A stretch of 64,000 nt of DNA from Pseudobutyrivibrio sp. YE44 (GTDB taxonomy: Bacteria > Bacillota > Clostridia > Lachnospirales > Lachnospiraceae): positions 372,001-436,000 of the forward strand of contig NZ_FMXT01000002.1 of NCBI RefSeq assembly GCF_900104335.1, in the 5' to 3' direction. The notes below the pieces were generated by a model, which was given only the letters and a program-made list of their open reading frames with translations, was not told where the DNA came from and made no database searches. Both the position numbers and the translations under genes were made by a program. How positions within the stretch are numbered: position 1 is the first letter of the stretch; the number at the start of each line of letters is the position of its first letter. Positions 8,180 to 15,354 of the stretch are shown one piece after another.

Positions 8180-8733
8180 TCATTTATATGCTGTATTCCA
8201 GTACCACACAATGGACATTTTTCAGTTGCTTCTGTCGATTCAAGTATCGGTGCAATTACCAATAGAGCTTCCAATAATCTACTGTCATAATATATGCCGA
8301 GATTACTATCCAAGCTTATAGAAGTCTGATTATCTGTTACATCGTAACAAGATTTATTAATAATAAATGATTCGTGATAGCCCTGAATATTATCACCATA
8401 CACTACACTAAGCTCACAGTTATCTATATTATTTCCATTAGTCGATACTGTCATCAATATTCCCCAACCATTTATTTCAAAAGTAACATATTCTTCATTT
8501 ATTCCAACAAAAGTACCCCTATAGTCTATATAGTCTTTTATATTGAAACTTGTCTTATCATCGTTATAATACTTTTCAGCCGCAGCATCTTTTTCTACCG
8601 CAACTGTATTTCCAACGACAGTTTCCTGTTCAAATGTTTCCTTTGTTTGATTCTGCTCACCGCAGCCCAATAAACTCAGACACAATAATATTGATAATAG
8701 TATACCCATGCTGCGTAAGTTCTTTTTTATCAT
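8161..8733 (-). CDS. Hypothetical lipoprotein
   Basis: A 190-residue protein with a lipoprotein signal (MIKKNLRSMGILLSILLCLSLLGCG; lipobox LSLLGC, Cys near residue 24), so it should be anchored on the outer face of the membrane. The mature part is acidic, with a possible small beta domain between residues 60 and 135. Near the C-terminus is a single CPLCGTG knuckle, unusual for an exported protein. No family recognised. The 3' end overlaps the putative gene remnant next to the glycerate kinase. Confidence 0.7.
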   Translation of the reverse strand: MIKKNLRSMGILLSILLCLSLLGCGEQNQTKETFEQETVVGNTVAVEKDAAAEKYYNDDKTSFNIKDYIDYRGTFVGINEEYVTFEINGWGILMTVSTNGNNIDNCELSVVYGDNIQGYHESFIINKSCYDVTDNQTSISLDSNLGIYYDSRLLEALLVIAPILESTEATEKCPLCGTGIQHINDGDIKL

Positions 8734-8839
8734 ATTTCAGCCTCCTTCAGGATGTTTTTCAAGGTTATATTCTTTCTTAAGTATGTCTGCTCTATTCAAG
8801 CTTGTCTATAGTTATTCCCTCTCCCCCCAGTTCTACTTA

Positions 8840-9022
8840 TTATGAACAATTAATGCTCATGCCTGTAGAATCATCATTTGATGATGCTTCATTATTTTTA
8901 TAGTTGTTGTAAATTTCAGCTATTTCTTCCCTTGAAAAATCTGGAAAGCAAGAATAAAGGGTTTCTAAATCCATCCCTGTGCTCACAAAGTTTTCTACTG
9001 TCATTTGGTCTTTTTTGTTCAT
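8840..9022 (-). CDS. Small hypothetical protein with C-terminal NCS
   Basis: A 60-residue protein. The ATG at 9022 is chosen because AGGAAG lies 6 nt upstream; the longer frame upstream is a shadow of the overlapping gene. The middle (LETLYSCFPDFSREEIAEIYNNYK) looks like a small helical domain; after a Ser/Asn/Asp linker the peptide ends STGMSINCS. The acidic helix plus a short Cys-containing tail is loosely reminiscent of a processed peptide, but no modification enzyme is nearby. Confidence 0.5.
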   Translation of the reverse strand: MNKKDQMTVENFVSTGMDLETLYSCFPDFSREEIAEIYNNYKNNEASSNDDSTGMSINCS

Positions 9023-9251
9023 ATCCAGCTTCCTTTCCAACGTATGGATTAACTTGATGTGGATTTTCTTTTTCAAAAATCAGGTTGCCATCGTAATCTA
9101 GTTCATAGTAATTATCCATGAAGTCATATAGGCATATCTTATCTTCTTTCATTTCAAAGGCTGGTTCTGTTCCAGCATACCTTACCCATATATCTCTACC
9201 AGAAAAGTTCCATTTAATATCTAAGTCTTTTGAAATTCGATAGATATTCAT
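8916..9251 (-). CDS. Hypothetical protein, 3' end overlaps next gene
   Basis: The first 70 or so residues from ATG 9251 look like real protein (WNFSGRDIWVRYAGTEPAF, ICLYDFMDNYYELDYDGNLIFEKENPHQVNPYVG). After GKEAG the frame runs 107 bp into the next gene out of phase, and the residues become Arg-rich and low in structure. The natural stop has probably been lost by a small indel, or the protein ends in a non-native tail. No family recognised. Confidence 0.45.
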   Translation of the reverse strand: MNIYRISKDLDIKWNFSGRDIWVRYAGTEPAFEMKEDKICLYDFMDNYYELDYDGNLIFEKENPHQVNPYVGKEAGYEQKRPNDSRKLCEHRDGFRNPLFLLSRFFKGRNS

Positions 9252-9359
9252 TTCTTTTCTATTTTGTATAAGCATATTTATAAATATACTAGCGGCTCAC
9301 TTTCAAACCATCGTTTATTGTAATTTTATCAGTTTTTGTTGTAGGAAGATAGAAAAATA

Positions 9360-9389
9360 GCCCCAGGGAGAAGTATAAAGCCCTGGAGC
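9360..9389 (-). terminator. Rho-independent terminator, minus strand
   Basis: Stem GCCCCAGGG / CCCTGGAGC read on plus, with a T-run after it in the minus direction. It lies 144 bp past the Fic stop codon, beyond the diverged repeat. Confidence 0.65.
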
Positions 9390-9424
9390 CTAGTATTATA
9401 AAATTTTAATCTATAAACCTTATT

Positions 9425-9484
9425 GGCGCCTTTACGATTTTATTACCGCGTAATTATTTTGCAATAGGGTGGGCCGGCACTTAG
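9425..9484. repeat. Diverged direct repeat, copy A
   Basis: About 55 bp resembling 13877-13931. The identical core is CCTTTACGATTTTATTAC at 9429-9446, followed in both by a GCGTNA, TTATT and CAAT run and a G-rich patch. Same orientation as copy B. Confidence 0.55.
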
Positions 9485-9532
9485 AGTAGTATTAGATTCT
9501 CTTATAGAAAAAGCTCGACAAACTGCGATTCT

Positions 9533-10474
9533 TTATTTCATCTTTTTCCAACAGTATTTTTTTAGGAAATCACTAATTTCAGTAACGTCTGCACTTTCAT
9601 AGAAAGCAACAAGTTTCTTTTTAAACTCTGGAACGTAATTTTCCGGAATGACAATTAAACCGAAGCCATGACTTATCATATAGTGATTAGCAAATATTAC
9701 TGAAGCTCGCTTGTTTCCATCCACAAATATCTGAGTTCTCATGCAATACATACATAATTCAATAGCAATATCTAACGGATTCATACCACTTTTAAGAATA
9801 TCATTTATTCTTTCAATTACCTGTGATTCTATTGGTAATGGCGGTACATATTTAGTTCCACCAATAGAAACTGGTACTCCCCTTATTCTTCCACCATCAT
9901 GGAAAAATCCTTCATTTACAAGCTTTGCTATATGACACAATAAATAATAGTTACTATCAGCCTGAATCACGTCATTATCAAGAATAAATTCCCACGCATG
10001 CTTTAAATTAAGAATTTTTTGTACATCGTCAGCTGTCATACCATTGACGGTACCATTCTCAATAATCTCTTCCGTCTGAGGAAATGTTGTTGCAACACCT
10101 TCCAATACAGCCTGATCATATATGTTGGACTTCATATTTGCTCGTGCAAAATCAAGATTTGAAATCACTTCAGGCGAAAGGTCATTCTGAGTATACCCAT
10201 TTGCAGCTAGCTCTTTATCAACTCTTCGAATCTGCTTCTTGAGTTCTCTAGCTTCTTTTGTATTACGAAGCAATAACTGATACAAATCATCAGAATAAAC
10301 ATCGACATACGTAGAGGTTAATCTGCCATTTACTCTTTTACGAATATATAAGTATTTGCCACTACTATTTTCTTTTACTTCAGGCGAACCATCGTAAGGA
10401 ATCAAATTCAATCGTGCCTGATAATCCGCTCTTTCCTGTAACAACTTTTGAATTACATTAAAATTGCTATCCAT
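9533..10474 (-). CDS. Fic-domain protein with Gln at the catalytic His position
   Basis: A 313-residue protein. The Fic core loop reads QIFVDGNKR at residues 248-256, against the consensus HxFx(D/E)GN(G/K)R: phosphate-binding GN and Arg are kept but the catalytic His is Gln. The Fic fold is supported by VNEGFFHDGGRIRGVPVSIGG (flap region, residues about 187-207) and by IYDQAVLEGVATT near residue 120, where class II Fic proteins carry an inhibitory EG/EN motif. The N-terminal 100 residues are helical and charged. Active Fic enzymes AMPylate Ser/Thr/Tyr of proteins; this one may be inactive or use other chemistry. AAAGGAG precedes the ATG, and the promoter lies within an array of four alternating sites. 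Confidence 0.85.
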   Translation of the reverse strand: MDSNFNVIQKLLQERADYQARLNLIPYDGSPEVKENSSGKYLYIRKRVNGRLTSTYVDVYSDDLYQLLLRNTKEARELKKQIRRVDKELAANGYTQNDLSPEVISNLDFARANMKSNIYDQAVLEGVATTFPQTEEIIENGTVNGMTADDVQKILNLKHAWEFILDNDVIQADSNYYLLCHIAKLVNEGFFHDGGRIRGVPVSIGGTKYVPPLPIESQVIERINDILKSGMNPLDIAIELCMYCMRTQIFVDGNKRASVIFANHYMISHGFGLIVIPENYVPEFKKKLVAFYESADVTEISDFLKKYCWKKMK

Positions 10475-10486
10475 CTAAAAATCTCC

Positions 10487-10588
10487 TTTAGGGAACTTTT
10501 ATATCTAGATAGTAGCAAAAAGTTCCCTAAAGCACAATACATTTTAGGGAACTTTTATACTCTAATGTAGCTATAAAGTTCCCTAAAA
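10487..10588. promoter_or_regulatory. Four alternately inverted TTTAGGGAACTTTT sites upstream of fic
   Basis: Sites lie at 10487-10500 (plus), 10517-10531 (minus), 10542-10556 (plus) and 10575-10588 (minus). Each is TTTAGGGAACTTT or its complement with at most a base of variation at the edges. They make two inverted pairs with 16-18 bp spacers and start-to-start steps of 30, 25 and 33 bp. The first site overlaps the fic ribosome binding region. Most likely an operator for a dimeric repressor, possibly autoregulation. Confidence 0.7.
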
Positions 10589-10630
10589 TATATCCTTAAT
10601 ATAGCACCAGGAATATAACCGTAAGAAAAA

Positions 10631-10651
10631 ACCAACCTCACTGAGGTTGGT
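10631..10651 (-). terminator. Terminator after flavodoxin gene
   Basis: Stem ACCAACCTCA / TGAGGTTGGT with almost no loop, followed on the minus strand by six T. It is preceded by the GTTTGTCGA motif discussed in the findings. Confidence 0.85.
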
Positions 10652-10684
10652 TCGACAAACCTAAATTATCTTTCAAAGCATGCT

Positions 10685-11077
10685 TTAACAACTGGTTCTA
10701 TCGTGGTTAAATCCTAGCTTTGAATAATCTATTCCACCTCTCAAATGGAAGATAGAAGCTTTATCAAATACTTCCGCTGGCAGCTGATTCTTCATGCCAT
10801 TCTTTATAGTGTCCGTATTCGTCTTGTCTGTTGGATCTGCAAGTCCCACAGTAGCAATTACTATCGTGTGCCTATTGCTATCCTTCATACCTTTAAATGT
10901 CTTTTTCATCCCCAGTACTCCGCCAGCATATAATGCACCAACATAAATAATTGTCTCATATAAATTGACGTCATCCACTTCCTCATAGGATTTCAACTCA
11001 AATCCAAGACGATTTGATAATTCTTCAGCATATCGCTTTGCTGTACCATATTGAGAACCATATATTACTATATTCAT
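10685..11077 (-). CDS. Flavodoxin-domain protein, C-terminus short
   Basis: A 130-residue flavodoxin-like protein. The FMN phosphate loop is YGSQYGTAKRYA (residues 6-17); VGALYAGGVLG (about 46-56) and GGIDYSKLGF (113-122) match the HemG-like flavodoxin-domain group. Relatives usually run on for 30 or more residues after the DYSKL motif; here the frame stops at HDRTSC, so the end is probably truncated. FMN binding may be retained. Function in electron transfer is a family inference. Confidence 0.75.
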   Translation of the reverse strand: MNIVIYGSQYGTAKRYAEELSNRLGFELKSYEEVDDVNLYETIIYVGALYAGGVLGMKKTFKGMKDSNRHTIVIATVGLADPTDKTNTDTIKNGMKNQLPAEVFDKASIFHLRGGIDYSKLGFNHDRTSC

Positions 11078-11174
11078 ACTATCTACTCCCCGAGAAATTC
11101 CGATTTGTGCGATTAACTTCTGGTATAACGCTCCCTTTCCCTATGGAAAAGAACTTTAAACTGGAATATAAAAA

Positions 11175-11735
11175 TCAAACAAAATCGCCAATCTTACCTA
11201 GCATCTTGCCAATGCTATGATACCTGCCTGAATAGACAACCGGATCCAGCACTGTAAGATCAATATCAAATATATCTTCACATACAAGGTTTTTATCCAT
11301 CTGTATATTGCGGATATAACAGAAAAAGGTAGTTGAGTCCCCAGTCTCAACCATTCTTGCAACCTCGCATTCATACACCCATCGGCTTTCATTCAATACA
11401 GGAACATCCAATACATCTCCTCTCACAACCTCGTAGGAGACATCATCCTTAGCGCCATCTTTAGCATGTTTAGAGCCAAAGTAATCCATAAGAGGAAGCA
11501 TATCTGTGCTAACGAGATTGGCGCTAAATATTCCCGTTCTTAGCACGTTTTTCTTGGTCATCTTAGTTCCAGCCATGCTAATAACAAATAAATACTGGTC
11601 ACCTTCCTCATGGGTTGCACTTGCCCAGGTGATGGGCGCAAAGTTTGCAGTCCCATCCTCATTATTGGTGCCTATAATAAAAGAAGGCTGAACACACATA
11701 GAATATTTTGGATCAACAGATTGTCTTTTTGCCAT
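11175..11735 (-). CDS. Flavin reductase-like FMN-binding protein
   Basis: A 186-residue protein of the flavin reductase-like split-barrel family: PSFIIGTNNEDGTANFAPITWAS (residues about 18-40), SMAGTKMTKKNVLRTGIFSANLVS (FMN-contacting region, about 53-76) and GRYHSIGKML near the end. Such proteins bind FMN and pass electrons to or from an NAD(P)H or ferredoxin partner. The adjacent truncated flavodoxin gene suggests a redox theme for this segment. Confidence 0.8.
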   Translation of the reverse strand: MAKRQSVDPKYSMCVQPSFIIGTNNEDGTANFAPITWASATHEEGDQYLFVISMAGTKMTKKNVLRTGIFSANLVSTDMLPLMDYFGSKHAKDGAKDDVSYEVVRGDVLDVPVLNESRWVYECEVARMVETGDSTTFFCYIRNIQMDKNLVCEDIFDIDLTVLDPVVYSGRYHSIGKMLGKIGDFV

Positions 11736-11842
11736 TTTTTCTCCTTAGATAGTAGGTTTTACTGGAATATAATTCACCTCTAATCTTCTATCAATAAGAG
11801 GATTATTTAATCTCATATTTATTATTTTTACTCTGCGACTTG

Positions 11843-12211
11843 TTATTTCTGTGTTTCATCAGGGTAATCCCAGAAACCACCGGTATGGAAGTTTTCATTC
11901 CCCAACGTTTTTGCTGTCAGTTTGAAGATAACGCAGCCATCCGGGCACACAACAGTCTTGGAATATTTCCCATCCCCACCAACTTTGGCAAGATCTCCGC
12001 CGCTTCTAACAGCTTCCATCAAAGGAAACAACATCAGCATTGTCTTTGAGCAGATTCCGTAACCATCCTGATTAACCGGACATCCATAGGTGCATTTATA
12101 AACATCACCGATTTCTTCACCATTACGGCAATACCTTTCTGTATGATCTCCATGCAAAAAGCCTGTTACTTCTACCGTAAATTCATATTCTTCGTCATAC
12201 CACTTTTTCAT
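11843..12211 (-). CDS. TIGR04076 family protein
   Basis: A 122-residue protein with Cys in CTYGCPVNQDGYGIC (residues about 41-55) and VVCPDGCVIFKL (about 91-102), the Cys pattern of the uncharacterised TIGR04076 family of anaerobes. The start at 12211 is preceded by GGAGG; the longer frame upstream has no ribosome site. The Cys suggest metal or cluster binding, but no function is established. Confidence 0.7.
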   Translation of the reverse strand: MKKWYDEEYEFTVEVTGFLHGDHTERYCRNGEEIGDVYKCTYGCPVNQDGYGICSKTMLMLFPLMEAVRSGGDLAKVGGDGKYSKTVVCPDGCVIFKLTAKTLGNENFHTGGFWDYPDETQK

Positions 12212-12367
12212 AGATGTTCGCCTCCATTCGTCAATTATCACTAGAATATTACTTTCCATTTCTTTAGTAGCTGGAACGTTTTACTGAAATATATTTTTCC
12301 GAGAGGACAATTTACTATCATCTCGACAAACTTGAATCTGTTTCATACATAAGGAACTCGAAGGTTC

Positions 12368-12886
12368 TCAACCTTCCAAATAACAAACCATTTGTAAATC
12401 ATAAGGCTCGTCATCTGCTATTCTTTTTATAGGGAAGTCTGTCAGTCTGCTGCCCATCGCTTTATAAAATGCAATGGTTTCTTCTGAAGAACATGCAGAA
12501 ATATATAACGCCTGAGCTCCTGCTTTTTGGGCCTCTTCCTTGCCCTTGCAAAATAATTGTCTTCCTATACCTAGACCCCTGAATTCTGCAGATACCTGCA
12601 TCATATCCAGAATCATATATGGGCCTTCGAGTTGTTTCAGTAACCCGATAAAGCCGACGACTTTATCTTCATCCAAAGCCAAATATGTAATGTAATCATC
12701 TCCGCTGATTGTTTCGGCAATAGATTGTCTTTTCCCTGAATCCCAATCTTCCGTATACACACAATCTACAAGAATATACTCTCCGTCCTGATTTCGGTAT
12801 ACTTTTTTAACTTCCTGTTTTCTTTGATAGTGATCTAACGAATCCGGATGAAAATTGTCTTTTGATAATAATTCAATTCTGATCAA
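12368..12886 (-). CDS. GNAT family N-acetyltransferase
   Basis: A 172-residue GNAT protein. Motif A is MQVSAEFRGLGIGRQLFCKGKEEA (R-G-x-G-I-G at about residues 101-106), preceded by the strand VVGFIGLL and followed by ALYISACSSEETIAFYKAMGSR, the motif B region. Substrate unknown; proteins with this C-terminal AFYKAMG pattern include small-molecule amine acetyltransferases. Confidence 0.85.
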   Translation of the reverse strand: MIRIELLSKDNFHPDSLDHYQRKQEVKKVYRNQDGEYILVDCVYTEDWDSGKRQSIAETISGDDYITYLALDEDKVVGFIGLLKQLEGPYMILDMMQVSAEFRGLGIGRQLFCKGKEEAQKAGAQALYISACSSEETIAFYKAMGSRLTDFPIKRIADDEPYDLQMVCYLEG

Positions 12887-12954
12887 ACAATACTGCTCCT
12901 TTTCTCAAATGCTATTTCCTAAGCACCCCAGCAAATTCCGATTGTATGCGCTCT

Positions 12955-13257
12955 TTAGCCTATATGCCAATAACAAACCACTAATCCCAAGCAAACCAAA
13001 GATGGAATAAAAAGAATCCTTCGCATCTTCTTACTTCCTAGTTGAATGTATAAATACCCTAAAAGGTTTGCAATAAAAAGAGGGAATAATCCCATAGTTA
13101 ATGCCATTCCGCCTCGTTCCCAATCTTTCATTGGTAACATTGCATCCGGATAAGCTACCACATCACTTCCAGAAACAAACAAATAACCAAAATAAAGCAG
13201 ACAAGCGCAAGCACATAAATTCAGTATAATTAACATCAAATTAGTTATCTTTTTCAA
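12955..13257 (-). CDS. Small three-helix membrane protein
   Basis: A 100-residue protein with hydrophobic helices at about 5-28, 50-72 and 80-98. GGAGAAATGG precedes the start. No motif or family recognised. Confidence 0.65.
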   Translation of the reverse strand: MKKITNLMLIILNLCACACLLYFGYLFVSGSDVVAYPDAMLPMKDWERGGMALTMGLFPLFIANLLGYLYIQLGSKKMRRILFIPSLVCLGLVVCYWHIG

Positions 13258-13354
13258 AATCCATTTCTCCTAAAACCATTTTTATCTACTATATCTCATT
13301 TCTGGGTATCAAGAAAGCCTTGCATTTAGACAAATCCAATTTAGTTATTTGAGT

Positions 13355-13675
13355 TCATTCTATCCTAACCTCCTGAAATTTTTCATGAATATCTATGCTT
13401 TTAATATCATAACAATCAATTGCTTTTAGATGTGTATAATAACATTGTAACGCTTTTAAATTTGTAAAGTATTCTATTCCCGCAAGGCTCTCTAAATCAT
13501 CATATTCAACTTTATCCCAACTACCATCTGCAATATCCCCATGAATACTTATAAAATCAACAGCTTCTATTTCATCCTTTGATAATTTCCCATCTTTATT
13601 TAAATCTATCCATTTCAAAATATAATTTTGAAAAGATTTATCCGGAAAATTCTCACTGTTAATAATTATTTTCAT
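13355..13675 (-). CDS. EF-hand/LRR-like small protein
   Basis: A 106-residue protein from ATG 13675, chosen over a TTG three codons upstream because AGGGAGGG is better spaced for it. Residues 24-35 read DLNKDGKLSKDE, a canonical EF-hand/dockerin calcium loop. It is followed by SLAGIEYFTNLKALQC, the beginning of an internalin-type leucine-rich repeat. There is no signal peptide and only about one repeat, so it looks like a truncated relative of secreted LRR proteins. Confidence 0.6.
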   Translation of the reverse strand: MKIIINSENFPDKSFQNYILKWIDLNKDGKLSKDEIEAVDFISIHGDIADGSWDKVEYDDLESLAGIEYFTNLKALQCYYTHLKAIDCYDIKSIDIHEKFQEVRIE

Positions 13676-13805
13676 ATAAATCAACTCCCTCCCTAATCTT
13701 CATCAGGAAATCTTTGAAGGTATGTCAACTTATCACCGCCAATAATTACATTCCGCCATTCGGTCATTAATTATCTTTCAATTTTAATCTCTTTTATTCA
13801 TTCCC

Positions 13806-13874
13806 CTAACTTGATGTACATATTCCTTTTCCACCAACCCCACAATTGGCAGATGGCTCTTTATCTAAAAACAT
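13806..13874 (-). CDS. 22-codon ORF with strong RBS and two Cys
   Basis: ATG 13874 lies 6 nt after AAAGGAGG, as good a site as any in the window. The peptide ends CGVGGKGICTSS, with two Cys seven residues apart in a Gly-rich segment. It is short, so chance is possible, but the ribosome site and the shared upstream repeat argue for translation. It may be a signalling or modified peptide. The rest of the 13676-14057 interval shows no other gene. Confidence 0.4.
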   Translation of the reverse strand: MFLDKEPSANCGVGGKGICTSS

Positions 13875-13876
13875 TG

Positions 13877-13931
13877 ATGCCTCCTTTACGATTTTATTAC
13901 AGCGTTATTATTCAATGGGGGGCGTAGGCAG
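13877..13931. repeat. Diverged direct repeat, copy B
   Basis: Matches 9425-9484 with the identical core CCTTTACGATTTTATTAC at 13883-13900. In this copy the repeat contributes the AAAGGAGG site of the 22-codon ORF. Copy A has lost the AGGAGG and has no ORF after it. Confidence 0.55.
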
Positions 13932-14057
13932 CTAGAATTATTTACATATTCATATATACAATATTTTACTATGATTACAGCTTTACATTTAATATAACTT
14001 ATCATATCCCTTATAGCATTTACCCTGTCAGTACTATGTATCTGTGATAATGCAGTT

Positions 14058-14358
14058 ATGCTCGTGTACCTGATGAAATTTATTCTTATTTCTTTAATCT
14101 TTTTTGGCGGTGTTCGAATAATACTTGATGCCGCAACCCACCACACCAAGTGTCAGGGAACACTTACAAATATACGCGAGTATAAATATAAGGCCAGGAC
14201 ATATTATGACCTGACCTTTGAAACTGATTCAGAAATTAATATTTCCAAAAAATATATTGCTTCTCGTATACATCCATCAAAGAAATATAAAGTATATGCT
14301 TGGCTTATTATGCATAATCATTGGCGTGGGCGGATTTATTAGTTTCTTTTCAAACTAG
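14058..14358 (+). pseudogene. Small membrane protein gene with probable frameshift (DUF3592-like)
   Basis: From ATG 14058 (or 14073) the frame gives a TM helix (MKFILISLIFFGGVRIIL) and a soluble part (TYYDLTFETDSEINISKKY, ASRIHPSKKYKVYA), then ends with an odd WLIMHNHWRGRIY. In the +1 frame from about 14299 the DNA reads MLGLLCIIIGVGGFISFFSN and stops at 14358, a clear second TM helix. TM-soluble-TM is the DUF3592 layout, so one base has likely been gained or lost near 14295. Ribosome binding site weak. Confidence 0.45.
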
Positions 14359-15354
14359 TATCCTCTCAACCTCCCTAACAGCAGCTTCATATCTCTCCTG
14401 ATAAGAGCCGCTGATAGTAACCACCTGCTTGCCGTGAGAAAGAATTAAGTCCTTTATTTGATTGCTATATGTTACTCTGTCATCGCGGATAACTTCGCTT
14501 CTATCTCCGTCCTGAACAAAAGGAACATCAGGCTCTAGGAACAGAATCAAGTCATAGGAATTCACAGCGTCTATTGCATCAGATAAGGCTTTGTTCTTTG
14601 CAATTTCAGGGTCCTGAAGAAAGTTCATATAAAACTGTGTCACAAGTGTATCAGTATCCTCGAATAAAACCTTATTGCTATACTCTATGGCTTTTATTTC
14701 ATTAAGCTTATGTTGCAAAAGAATCTCTGTGAAGTCTGCTGAGATCATCATTAAATCTGTACCGCTACGCTCAGAAATATCTCGTCCAGCCTCATCAATA
14801 TAGTTAGTTCCAAAACGATTTGCCAAATTGATAGTTAAGGTGGATTTGCCAGTGCTTTCTCCGCCCATCAATAAAACCTTTTTTACATAATATGGTTTTA
14901 CCACATTTGGCAGCCAATCCCAATGCTTATAAGGATTCTTTCTAATCTCGGTGGAGCTTATTTCGTTTCGTGGAAAGACATGGAATTCACTGTCTGGATA
15001 ACACTTATTCCAAAAGCTATTTTCATCATAATCGCTTCCACAAAAAACAATGTCTATAGGCTTTCCAATCTGTTCCTTTACCTTCTTTGCATCCTCGTCC
15101 CAGCATTCCTCGCCATATTCTTCCTTGGTAACTGCCTCATCAGAAATAGTGATAAGCTTCACGTTTCCAATGTGTTTTGTTAGCTGGTAGAGCCATCTAT
15201 ATCGCATTCGATAATCAACTTCATCACGATTATTTCCAACGCTTAAAACGATATACAATTCCTCACACATATTCGCAGCCTGGATGATGCAATCTACGTG
15301 CCCCAAGTGCAACGGATTAAAGGAGCCCCCATACATTCCAACCTTATATCTCAT
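14350..15354 (-). CDS. nadR: NadR-type NMN adenylyltransferase / ribosylnicotinamide kinase
   Basis: A 334-residue bifunctional protein. Residues 1-150 are a nucleotidyltransferase domain (GGSFNPLHLGH at 9-19, and SSTEIR near 133-138). From residue 155 a P-loop kinase follows (GGESTGKST at 164-172). The N-terminal HTH repressor domain of enterobacterial NadR is absent. The kinase makes NMN from nicotinamide riboside and the other domain makes NAD from NMN. Its start overlaps the pnuC 3' end by 11 bp, so uptake and use of nicotinamide riboside are coupled. Last gene of the NAD operon. Confidence 0.93.
   Translation of the reverse strand: MRYKVGMYGGSFNPLHLGHVDCIIQAANMCEELYIVLSVGNNRDEVDYRMRYRWLYQLTKHIGNVKLITISDEAVTKEEYGEECWDEDAKKVKEQIGKPIDIVFCGSDYDENSFWNKCYPDSEFHVFPRNEISSTEIRKNPYKHWDWLPNVVKPYYVKKVLLMGGESTGKSTLTINLANRFGTNYIDEAGRDISERSGTDLMMISADFTEILLQHKLNEIKAIEYSNKVLFEDTDTLVTQFYMNFLQDPEIAKNKALSDAIDAVNSYDLILFLEPDVPFVQDGDRSEVIRDDRVTYSNQIKDLILSHGKQVVTISGSYQERYEAAVREVERILV

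Noticed and set aside
8840-9022. Lanthipeptide or other modified-peptide precursor
   Set aside because: Only one Cys in the tail and no modification enzyme nearby; kept as a hypothetical small protein.
13886-14149. Minus-strand 87-codon ORF
   Set aside because: It overlaps the diverged repeat and lies antisense to the DUF3592-like gene; composition is unlike protein and there is no ribosome site.
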